A stretch of DNA of 64,000 nt from Marchantia polymorpha subsp. ruderalis (Eukaryota > Streptophyta > Marchantiopsida > Marchantiales > Marchantiaceae): assembly GCA_037833965.1 (NCBI GenBank), contig AP031352.1, forward strand, positions 17,092,501 through 17,156,500, given 5' to 3'. The position numbers were made by a program, and so were the translations under genes. The notes beneath the pieces were generated by a model. It saw nothing but the letters and a program-made list of their open reading frames with translations. It had not been told where the DNA came from and made no database searches. Of this stretch, positions 1 through 14,671 are shown one piece after another. Each line of letters starts with the position of its first letter. The first letter of the stretch is position 1.

Positions 1-175
1 TAAAGAATATCATAGAACCATTTGCAGCAGTTGTATAGAGCTCTGTTGCCATTGTCTAAACAGACATCAACATACTTCGTCATAAGCAAGCTCAGACAAA
101 TGCATTCGAGACCACGCACTAGGCCAGCATAGCTTAATACAGAACCTCTGAAAAATTCATAAGCTAGATAAAATT

Positions 176-844
176 CTTACACGGCATCAATAACATGCAG
201 TCTGGAACCGACCAACCACTTGTAGCAGCCGTGTGAGAGGCCTATAAAATTGCAACAAATTCCGATCATCACAATGTTCCTACTGCCTACACCAAATGTC
301 AAAAGCCAGATATTACGAGACATGAATGAAACTCAATTAAGATAGATGATAAAGTTGCAAAGTTATGACGTTGTTTCTTCTATCGATATAAAATATAGAT
401 TCGAATTCATGACAAACCGCCTTCCAAACACTTGTTTTAGTCTAGCAACCAAAGAATAATAGGAGCTTTTAAACAAGATTTGAGTAAGATCGGAGGATGG
501 GCACGAACCTGTCGTACGAGGAAACCTGCTAAAGCGAGAGTTGCAGATGTACCAATGCATGATTTCAAAACGACTCCTCTCTGAAGGGGAGCGTACATGC
601 TTTCATCTGTAATTTGATTGGATCCAATTTTTCCATTCTCTTCCACAGCCAGATTCAGCTTCGAATCTCTCGTCTTGCTCTCAGATTCTTCCAGTGGAAC
701 AACTCTGTCAGAACTCCGTCTTTCTATGTCGGAGTCGAATCCCTTTCCAGGTGTTGAAATTCTCGTCTTTCGCTTTTGTGTACGATCATTCTTTGCGAGA
801 GCGAATGTACCATATCTGCTTCTGGGGTAGGAGGTCTGCCACAA
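176..844 (-). CDS. Candidate Mpv17/PMP22-like membrane protein, partial
   Basis: Two open blocks read on the minus strand. The upstream block (844 down to about 510-525) has a Ser/Arg/Lys-rich start and then a segment reading YAPLQRGVVLKSCIGTSATL, hydrophobic enough for a membrane helix. A second block at 286-183 has a good acceptor (gtgtag) and donor (gtgtaag). It encodes 34 residues including NFIGLSHGCYKWLVGSR, which recalls the G-P-x-x-H-x-W-Y-x-x-L motif of the Mpv17/PMP22 family of organelle membrane proteins. The blocks join in phase if the donor near 524 (gcag/gtttcc) is used; a second donor (cag/gttcgt) lies 3' of it but does not keep phase. Further 3' exons would lie beyond the window edge. 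The family assignment rests on one short motif, and the start codon and upstream exons are unresolved. It may be another plastid or peroxisomal membrane protein, or not a gene. Confidence 0.3.
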
Positions 845-3701
845 TCAGTGAAGCAAGTGAGTCAACAGAATGAAAGATTGCTCCAACGGCACGGCACGTC
901 AAAGACGATGTGTTGGACCGGTATAGACGTAGATATGAATGAATGACTTCCCCTTGTGAAATAGCACCTATCGAGTATTCGTGACTGATCACCGGGTTCG
1001 AACGTACAGTACAATCATGTCTTTCACGGTGGCTTTCCAATCGCCAGTGAGCACGACGCGGACACAGAATCTATTCAGCCAATATTTTATCTGGAGATTC
1101 GCTTGGCAGGATCTCCTTACAATTACGACATGCTGGATGACAGCCAAACTTATCTGTTGAATTCACCCAAAAAATTAACAAACACCAGAGAGTGTACCTA
1201 CCTCAACTCTACCCGCTGTATTCTGATATTAAAATGCTTCGAAAGAAAGGCACGCAGAGTTTGAAAACGGTATATACAATGCACAACGATGTAACAACCC
1301 ACTAAAGAGAAGCACCATAAGCTTAGAGCGTGACTTCGCCCATAACACCGTGCAAGCCTCGAGCGTTGATCATACGCAGCAACAGCAATCTAGAGTGTCA
1401 GAAGTGGTGAAGAGGAAGTTGCTAACCGGGGAAAAAAGCTGGCGACTGGAAACTGTCGTCGTTGCCATGTCTGCCGACCTCCCTCCCGGACAGTCACCAA
1501 GACACTTGCACTTGCACTAGCAGCAATGAATGGCCCAAGACTCTGATCGTTACAGCCTAGGCTCATTGGGCATTAACGCTCGGTCCTTCCAAGGACAATT
1601 CCATCGCTGCCTCACGACACGTATGTTATAGTTTTACAAAGCCTGTGGCCAACAGAATAAGTCGATTCTCCATGCTGGGCAGCAGCAGCATCAGTCTCTA
1701 CCCCGTCCTGTACACACAGACTTGAAGATCCGATTCCCGCTTAGCCATGAGCCCGCCAGCCAGCCAGCAAGCCTTCTTCCTTCAGTACTTTCAACGAGAA
1801 ATGTGCGTCAGAAGATCTTCCGAGAGTGCACAGTTTCTCTCGCCATGCTTGCAGCTATCGAGGGCACCACAGCTGAGCCAGCGCCAGCACTTTTGTGGAG
1901 CCCATCAAGTTATCCAAATCCACACCAAAGCCGTTGTCCCGTTCCTTGCACTGGCAGCAGCAGCAAGAGTCTGGAGAATAATCAGAGTGTTCTTATAGAC
2001 TGTGGCGAGCCATGCTCTAGAATAGTGCCACTTCCTCCTCGTGTGGATAGCAGTGAAGGTCCCACAGCAGCACCACCACCATCACTGTCCTCTAGTGCTG
2101 CTCATAGGCCACTGTCAGCCGCTGTCATCAGCTGGCTGGCGGCGTGGAGCCACAGCCACGGACACGTGGCTCCAGGGACCTTGTACATCATCCGAGGAGC
2201 GATCCTCGACGCTCAAAACCTCAAAGTCACCAGCTCTTTGCCGTTGTTGTTACTCCGGGTATCACTCCTCTTGGCTCACAAGTTCATCATGTCATCGTTT
2301 CACTCGCTCTGCATCAATTTCTCGAGCACGTGAGACAACACCGACGATTAGTTCCTCTGTGCTAGCGCACTGGATTCGAAATTCGCTGGTATAAATTTCG
2401 CCTACGTTCCGTCGAGATAGCAGTCGTTCTGCTTCACTCCGTGAGCTTATTTGGTAGTTTGTTTTACTCCAGGTAATCAATCCTCGCCTTCTACTAGGGC
2501 CTTGTACACTTCCATCACAAGAATCGGTTATAATTAGGAGGCGGTTTGTTTCGCCCTCGTGGTCAATACGACTTTTTCGGTTTCGACAAGTTTTGACTGA
2601 TGCAACCCGACCAGCATACGTGTGTAAGTAAGAAGGTGATGTAGCCATCCGCTTTTCGTACACGTCCAGGGTTTGTGAGCTCTGGGATAGACTACAACCA
2701 CCTCTATCTGAACTTTCACTACGCTATCCTGGGCGTGACAGCACCAATGATCAACTAAACCATGTGCCTGTTGGCACATGTTTTCCTTTGGAGTGACAAA
2801 AGCTTCAGTTTACTTGTTGCAGTTTGATGATAATGAATTGATCTCAAGAGTAATGTGTGTCCTCGTTCGTCCCGCAAACCTAACGTGGAAAGTATACGCA
2901 CGAGGTTGTACTCAGATTTGTATCCACTTCAATCTATGTTGATTTTGTAGGCTCGTACGTACTTTGGGAAAGTCAACAGTTTTCCAAAGTACTCGAGGCA
3001 CGACAAAAAAGGACTGTTCTCGTCCTATCCGGCATATCGATCATTCACATTTGAAGAGTGATAAAAAATCTCGTGCAAATCCATTGAGAAATTCCATCAG
3101 ATAATCAGCCCTATTGGGTAGAGTTCCAGTGTCACGCGCTTAATGTCTGAAGGGATAAAAACCAGTAAAAGAATAAGTGACATGACGACAGTAATATGAG
3201 TCGATTAATCTAGCAAGCATTCATTGGGATCCTGGTACAGTCTATCTGCACTTACATCTTTCAAGATACATTTTCTGTTGTCTCAGCTAAAATCGTGGCA
3301 TTATATGTACCTCACTCCAAACACTCGGTCTGCTTTATGTGAGAATAAGCACATGAGAAAATATGTCAGGAGATTCGCAAGGAAAGCTCGCTGGCCCTTG
3401 GAGTGAAAAAATATCTCAAGACAGCATTTATTCTCGAGACTCTTGATATTGAGAGGTGCTGACACGGCTTCCCTCGAGTACCAACACTTGTTATACACAG
3501 TAATACGTTCCCCTAAGCTTGGGTCGGAAGAAAACTTCTGACGCACTTCTTCCTAGTGATAAAAAAAAGAGGGTAAAGGCTAACACTCTACTTGACCGTT
3601 GCAAGGCATCCCTGTCTTGGTTCGCCTAAAGCCTAAAAGGTCCGACTTCAATTGATATCCTACACGAATAACGAATAAAACGAAAACTGCACGTGACGCT
3701 T
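845..3701. other. Intergenic stretch between candidate Mpv17-like gene and DHFR-TS
   Basis: No gene is supported. The GC content is moderate between about 1.3 and 2.7 kb, which keeps long frames open by chance; the 203-codon frame at 1722-2333 begins with TTG and has low-complexity Ser/Pro/His composition. Two short inverted repeats are visible. One, near 2761-2780, is catgtgcc/ggcacatg. The other has arms at 2959-2971 and 2981-2992 around the motif gtactttgg. The stretch probably holds the promoter of the left-edge gene and the 3' flank of DHFR-TS. Confidence 0.5.
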
Positions 3702-7698
<3,997 letters not shown>

Positions 7699-7881
7699 AA
7701 TTTGAAGAGGAACAACATTCAGCAAGTACTCAAGTTGTCTTGGAAAAAAGAAATCCACAGCCAAGATAGTAAATTCAAATTCACTCAGGTATTCAAACTC
7801 TCCAGCTGAAGAGGCTTTCGTATCACCCCTCCGGAAAAAGTCCGCTCTTGCCGGAATGCCTGGAAAGATTATCAGCTTCAA

Positions 7882-9020
7882 TCCGCTAACAGCAGCAATG
7901 AAAGGACGAGTCTACAGTGGAGTCGACGGCTGAGGAACAAAACCAAGGAGGGTCTTGCTTTTGGAAAATCTCTCTACGTCATAAAGTAGCAGAGAGCTTG
8001 TTCCTAGACTAGAGAGCGGAGTAATTCCAGAAAGAAACTGTGGAGAAGAGCTGGATGAACAAGTCGTCACCGTTGAGTCGAATTTCAAGCAGGAAATTCA
8101 AACCGCAAAGCAGACACGAGTAAACAATTCTCATGAAAATGTTGGAAACAAAAATGATATGGAGAACCAGTGGGCAAGTTTGCCACAAGTTCGTTCGTGA
8201 GCTGGATACAAAGGTGCATGGAGCATTGCTGAAAAAATTGCAACACACCTGGCGAATCAAATAAAATCGGAGAAGGAAGCATACCGTGGCGGTTTTGCTC
8301 TAGAGCATAACACCACATTGGTGCCTAAATCTTGAGATACGTCATAAAGCGTGTCAACGGATTTGAAGAATTCAAGAACTTCCAGAATCTGCCTGATTTA
8401 AGTCTGATTATTAGCTTTTGAGAAAAAACACAAGGCTCGGCTTGCTTGCTTACACAATCTCGACGAATTTGTAGAGAGCGGATCCGCGCAACGCTTGACC
8501 CACCCACTCGGACACATTCAACGCATCTCGACAAATTCAGCATCAAGAGATAACAACTATCCAATCCAGCTCCAACCAAATGCACCAGAGGCCTGCAGCC
8601 GACACTGGCTGCAATCATTTGCAGAAAAGCAAGCGATCGGATCACCACCGACCCATGTTCTCCTCGAGTCCCAATGCCTCGTGGCTCCAGGTACTGTATT
8701 GTCACCGCGGGCCTGAAAGCTCGTCCCTGTGCGGGCCTTGAACTGGCCAAACGAAATGGCGGGAAATGCTGTCAAACGTCTCTGGCGTCTGTAAAAACCA
8801 ATATTACTTCTGTCTGGTAAGACTTTCCTGATTTCGACTTTCATTTCCATGGACATAGATCCTCGAGCTCTACCGAGGTCAACTTTTCCCGTCGTCAGCA
8901 CGAAAAAGTGCACGAGCCTGTAAGTGAGTAACGTGGTGCAATCACGGAACGTGGTATCTCGCAACAACGTGCAATCTGAAGCATCCAACGTGCTTTTTCA
9001 TATTTTCATGATTGGGCATG
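7882..9020. promoter_or_regulatory. Upstream flank of DHFR-TS
   Basis: This stretch has higher GC than the DNA beyond it and lies directly upstream of the DHFR-TS start, so it most likely carries the 5' leader and promoter. Open frames on the minus strand at 8325-8750 and 8557-8988 have no family resemblance that I recognise and no clear splice structure. An upstream exon cannot be excluded. I could not pick a TATA box or start site with any confidence. Confidence 0.3.
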
Positions 9021-12000
9021 AGGTTCTCGTGTTTTTTGCATCGGGATTGGATGGCGATGTTTATGGATTGTGAGAATGTTTTTAGTACAGTTTCACATTT
9101 TTTTAGACATTTGCAACATTATTAGGTAATGATGCCTGTGGAATCTGAAAATTTTTATTTAAACATTTTTTCACGTTTAGACATCTTTAGATGCTTAGGA
9201 GTGCCGCTAACCTAGAAAATCAGTTACCACTTTAGTAACATACACCATACTTTTTATAGAGCTTACATTTCTTCTTATTATCAAAATCAGCACAAAGGAA
9301 AAAAAAATGTGTATTAGAGTCAACAACTTGCTCACGCAAGGTAAATCCTTCAGATGATCCCATCTTTAATAGCACACTACGGTGCTATCCAAGAGAACAA
9401 CATGACAACATCACGTTATTAATTTCAACCTGTTTGATAGAATTCACTCACATTCATCATCATAGCATCGGGCTATGAGGTCTCTCATATACTATCATCA
9501 AAGCGTACCGATAACGTTTTCCCATCTTCAACAATTGACAAACATATTCTCTGATCTCCCAATGGGCATGCTTTTATCACCTTGTAATCCAAATGGTTCT
9601 TAGTATCAAGGTATCAAAAGTACTAGAGCTGATATCCACCTTACTCCTCATTTTCAGGTTCTGCATTTGTGTCTAATTATTCTATATGAACTTAGTACTT
9701 TAAGAGCGAGAATGGGTGCTGGAGATTGCGTGTCATACTATCTATCTCATAGTATTTTGCATGTGGACTGACTATCACACTTGGGAGATGGCCAAGAGGC
9801 ATGGGGCATAACATCGACATTTGCACAACTTTATCCATCAAATCTCACATGTATGTATGTCATCAACATTATTAATTCGGAATTCATGACAAAGATTGCG
9901 AATAAATCGACTATCCAAAAACTTCACTGGTATGATAGTCAGACGTCTCAAAGATTAAAAAGTTGGTGTTGCTTGTTGCTTTCCACAGTAGGCGAAATCA
10001 AATTGACAAGACCAGGATCTAAAGCTTGGAGCAACACCACTAGTAGATGATGGAGCGTGTCACAATCTTCAATGTTCTTGACATCTCGTCATTCATCTCG
10101 TTTCACTCCGTCTCTTGATGCTGTACTCATTCTTGATTGCGTCTGTACAATGCAAAACCTTACAGTGTCTTTTGATACACTGTACAAATTGTCATGTGAC
10201 AGTTGTTACGAGTGGCACCTATTTCATCTGTAATTTCTTCGGAAATTTCTGGTCAAAAAAAGATCAGTTCCATTTTCTTGAACTGACAAGATTTTTGAAG
10301 GCGTGAAGTGAAAGCAAGAATCGTATGGTGCCATCAAATCAAAATCAAGCGACTCAAAACCTATTGATCATATTTCTCATTAGGATCTGACATGCATGTT
10401 TTCAAAAGTCTTACAATTACATGTTGTTAAAAATTGTCATAGTTTTCATCCTATCTCAAGAAAAAAAAGCTTACACATCAATTTCACAAAATCTATTTAA
10501 ACTAGGCTATTCAGAATTTATTTATTTTTATTTTAAAATTTTAATTAACATATTAAATTAATATTTATTAGATCATAATATGAATGTATAATATGTAAAA
10601 AAATCAAAAAAATGAATTTGATATAATAAAATATGGTTTTTCTCTAGTTACTTCCACTAAAATGTGAGATTTTATCGACAAGATATAAAAATCTACTCTT
10701 GTCTTCAGTGTGTACATTAATTTGTAATCAATCAAAGTTTGATTTCTGGGAAGTTTCATGGGTTTTCATCTCTTGTTATCAATCAACGACTACATTCACA
10801 ATAGTCATATTTCACTCAAGTTTATTGACAGAAGCTTAAGCTTTTGCTTAAGCTTAAACTATCACAATCTTCAAAAATGTATGAATCTGTACATACTTCA
10901 TATTCTAATAAATGATTATAGTTTATTTCTATTATCTGGTGCAGATACCTTACACTCAATGACATGTTTGATGAAGTTTTTGAACAAGATTTTCACACGT
11001 AATATGTACATACTCAAGTTACTCCTTGCAACTATAAATTTAAACTCCAAGAAACTTGCTTGTGATGATTGTATATACCAAATGTTCACAAGATTTTAAG
11101 TCAAATTTACTATTATTTGGTAACAAGCTCTCAATATCAAGAGTGTCAAGTATCTATTAGGCACATGTTTTATTTCAAATGTCATACATAAAACATATAG
11201 ATTTAAGATCTAGTAAAATTGATTTCATCACATATTGTTTTGTTATCTAGCATATATAAATTGTTGTGCATGTGATATCTTAATATCATTTATCACATAT
11301 CCTCATACCTAGCATTTACTTTATAGATTTCACTCAATGCTTTTTAAAGCTAATGTTTCAAGAAAAATCAAATTTTTTTTCATATCATATATAAATTTGA
11401 CTTGAATTAATGTACATTGAAGTTCATCAAACATTTTAACCAATATAAATCTAATAAACTATTTCACAAAGTTGATCATTTTTCATAAGAATTGAGCCGT
11501 TTGAAAATAAGAAAGTAATTTCTAATGTCATAAATAAGATAAGAACAAACACAATATAGAATTCTTATATCACCAACATCGCTTGATGAATTACATAGGA
11601 TAAATCTTTAACCTCACCAACATAGCTTGATGAATTACATAGGACAAATCTTTAACATCATAGTACATCATCTAGCAAATCATCTTCTTGAATCACATTG
11701 TGTAAAGTAGTATCAAGATTGCATAACCTAAACATGCAATATGACAATACTCATGTACTATTAAGGAAGGTTTTTCTAGTCATCATCGTGGTACGTATAC
11801 TATTTTGGCCTCAACATCTTGACTAGACACATGATCTTTAGTTTACCCTTGATTTCTCTCTGTTCTAGCAGATAATCACAAATTACATCTTATTTTACTA
11901 TATCATATCATGCTTATCAGATTTCATGACCTTCATTTACTTCCGCTGAACGCAATAAGATATACTTTGTGAAATTTGAACAAATGATTTTTCTTTTCCA

Positions 12001-13593
12001 CTCATTTATTGCTCTCCTGATCCCTTGATTTAATCGAGATTCTTTCATCATCTCCTTGACTAGCTGCTCATCACCAAATGCGTCTAAACATTGCAAAATG
12101 AAAATGGTAAAATATCGTTACGATCAAACTTTGAATTTACACTACATTGCGATAGCACTTGCTTCTCAATCTTAGTCTGATGTCTTCTCGCCTTTCGTCA
12201 CCTTGCTGCTGCATATCTGCTGTATGTGTCGACCTGTTCACATTCCAAGACACTGTGCCAAATCCTTGCAAATCCTAGCTTAGAAAATAAGAAATCACAT
12301 TGGAAAAAAATGCATGAACAAGAAGAGAGAAGATTGCAATTTTCTGGCAAAATTTAGACTCTGAAGAGAGAGCTGATGATCTCATCAGCTGTCTTCATGA
12401 CATAATAATGTAGATTACACTACATGAAAATTTCTTTTCATATTTTTTGTAAGCATCATTGATATTGTATATGTTGCTTATTGTCATAATTCTTTTTACA
12501 TCACAAGGCTAGAAATGATAATCTATAAATACTTACGTTACATTTGATAAGATTTTCAAACAAAATGGTCGACATACTTTCCTCAGTATTAGTATACTAA
12601 ACAAATATTTTCCTAGAAGATTTCATGGATGCCAATATAACCAAATAGAATGATGTTTAGAGGTTTCTTGAACAATGTGTTGTCTTTGTCTTTAACTTGT
12701 TGATGTGAATGCGTTTATCAATTGTGTAATAAACTAAAAGTATCCCAAAAAAATGAAATTGGACTCAATAATAATATGTCATTTTTGGTATTAAAGATGT
12801 TTAGCCTTAAAACTTCATGGTTGTTATGATATCATTACCATGTCCGAGACTTAATACGATTCATCAACTGTTTGACTCCCTATCAATTATTGTGGTATTC
12901 CGATACTCACACGTTTTCTCCGTGAATCATTCGCATAATTCAGTGTTCAACCATGATTGTTTAAAGCTTCCAAAAACCTTTTATACAGTTGACATTTATA
13001 TTCTCTACATAAACTCAACTATTTTCGGTATAGCTTCGGTGTTTTTTTAGAACAGTTCGAATTTCAAGGCAGTGTCTTTTCCCCAATCCCAGACGCGAAT
13101 TAAAATAAAAATTAGAAGTTCGAGAATTTGTTCCTCTTTCTCTCGTGTGTACCTAGGGAAGGTCTTATCGACCGTACAACTACAGTACGAGATACACGTT
13201 TGGGCGGCACAATTTACGTACCCACTCACAAAAACGTTTTGCAGTGGAAGACGGAAACAGCTCAGAAAGAGTTTGGACGACAGACGCCATCCCTGACCGT
13301 CGGAACCCTCACAAGATAGTGTCCAATTTGCACACGCCGTTTCGCAGAACACTCTACACTGCACCAAAGCTGACGTCTTAGACGATATAGGAATGACCTT
13401 TCCTACTCACTAAAAGTGCTGTTCACCATTGGCGCGTCTTATCTATTTTTTGCTATCTATTTTTATCACGAATTTTTTATTTTTATTTTATCTATCTATC
13501 ACTAAATAGATGCAAGTCGTCCCTTTTCGGAATGATAACTTAGTTCAAGGTAGAGTAAAAGGACAACGACTGAAACCGAGCGTCAAAGTAGCG
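9021..13593. other. AT-rich gene-free stretch
   Basis: No gene is recognised. From about 10.3 to 12.8 kb the DNA is strongly AT-rich, with many stops in all frames and the texture of old decayed repeats. Visible structure includes a perfect inverted repeat aagcttaagc/gcttaagctt near 10831-10855 and a 44-bp tandem duplication at 11571-11658. A slightly GC-richer patch at 13050-13400 keeps small overlapping frames open on both strands, but these look like chance. Confidence 0.5.
11571..11658. repeat. 44-bp tandem duplication
   Basis: Two head-to-tail copies, 11571-11614 and 11615-11658, both begin caccaacat and contain cttgatgaattacatagga. They differ at only a few bases by eye. The repeat lies in AT-rich non-coding DNA and is probably a replication-slippage product. 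Confidence 0.85.
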
Positions 13594-13603
13594 TTACAAA
13601 TGC

Positions 13604-14203
13604 GAGAGATTTGCTTGATGGACCCCTAGGGTTTAGTTTTACCCCATAGGGCCCCAACGACGGTGTGCCGTCGGACATAATTTTTGTAACTACGATTTCT
13701 ACTAGTTACAATGTGAGAATTACAATCAGAGATCAATCTCTGATTATAATTTTTGGTGGATTATAACGGAGATAAAGATCGATTTTGCTCGAAGTGCAAT
13801 TTGTTGTGCTTCAATTCTTCCGATCGTAAAGATTCACAGATTTCTCTGTTGCCTCCCACCTGCACACTCCTTCCGTAACCCTGCGTGGTCCGAGCTCAAG
13901 TCTTGCGATCACCGATTTGTGGCGAACAAATTTTCATACGGAGTTTATTTGTTCGCCACAAATGGGTGATCAAATAAACTCCGGATGAACATTTCTTTGC
14001 TCGTCTACTTGGAGAGTGGCCGGATACAGAATGACAACATAAAAACAAGTGAGTGTGATGGAGTGCAAAGTCCACTCTCTCTAGTTGTTATTAAAACATG
14101 GGTGACGGTGCATCATTCATGGGGTCCCATCGGGTAAAATGAAACCTGAAAGGTCCCATCAAGCAAATTACTTTCCGTAGGGGTCCCATCAAGCAAATCT
14201 CTC
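13604..14203. mobile_element. Non-autonomous DNA transposon (Mutator-like MITE), 600 bp
   Basis: Both ends carry GAGAGATTTGCTTGATGG as terminal inverted repeats: left 13604-13621, right as its complement ending at 14203 with one extra G before the ACCCC tract. Similarity continues inward through ACCCCTA and a TTTTACCC block. The element is flanked by an exact 10-bp direct repeat, TTACAAATGC, at 13594-13603 and 14204-14213, which fits a target-site duplication. A 9-11 bp duplication is typical of Mutator-like elements. At the right end part of the terminal repeat is present twice (the trinucleotide-rich block ending caagcaaat at about 14155-14167 and again at 14188-14200). The inside holds no coding frame but has strong internal inverted repeats. 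The intact duplication and ends suggest fairly recent insertion. The superfamily call is inferred from duplication length, since no transposase is present. Confidence 0.8.
13907..13989. repeat. Interlocking inverted repeats inside the 600-bp element
   Basis: Arm A (13907-13930, containing gatttgtggcgaacaaa) pairs with A' (13948-13971) with one mismatch in 24. Arm B (13933-13951, ttcatacggagtttatttg) pairs with B' (13971-13989) with one mismatch in 19. B lies between A and A', and A' lies between B and B', so the two hairpins compete or form a pseudoknot-like fold. Strong secondary structure is common in MITEs. Confidence 0.8.
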
Positions 14204-14213
14204 TTACAAATGC

Positions 14214-14671
14214 CGATGCAATGGAAGAAACAATATAAAAGTTACGAAGCATTGGGTCAAGATCGTCTTTTATTTAGTAGATTATCGAAAATCAATGTTC
14301 TTCTCATCAAGCACAGAAGACACTAATTGTTCCAGGCTTCTGTATAACTGCAGCTTCTTATGTCGGTAAAGAATGATACATAAAACCTATCAGCTGGTGC
14401 GTTTTTCATTGATGAAATATTAGATCACAAAATAGTTATCTTTTACAAGCTTTCCAGAAACAACGTTCTTCAAAGGGAAAGCTGCTATATGAAGCATTTC
14501 GTTACAGTCCATGGTACATTCTGCAGCGGCACTTTACGAGGTCTTCCCATCTCTGAGAAGATGCAAGTCTCCACCTCTGACAACCACCGTCTTATTGAAC
14601 GGTTGCAGTGAAAGGTTCACGACAAGCTCCATAACTCCCTGTTGGCAAACAATCGAAAACTAATACAAAAT
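14214..14671. other. 3' flank of ceramide glucosyltransferase
   Basis: The stretch lies between the transposon and the GCS stop codon. It has no coding signal that I can support. It probably contains the GCS 3' untranslated region. Confidence 0.4.

Noticed and set aside
1722-2333. 203-codon plus-strand open frame
   Set aside because: It has no ATG start (TTG), low-complexity Ser/Pro/His composition, other frames open at the same place, and no family resemblance.
8325-8988. Overlapping minus-strand frames upstream of DHFR-TS
   Set aside because: No recognisable domain and no coherent splice sites; likely leader or promoter DNA.
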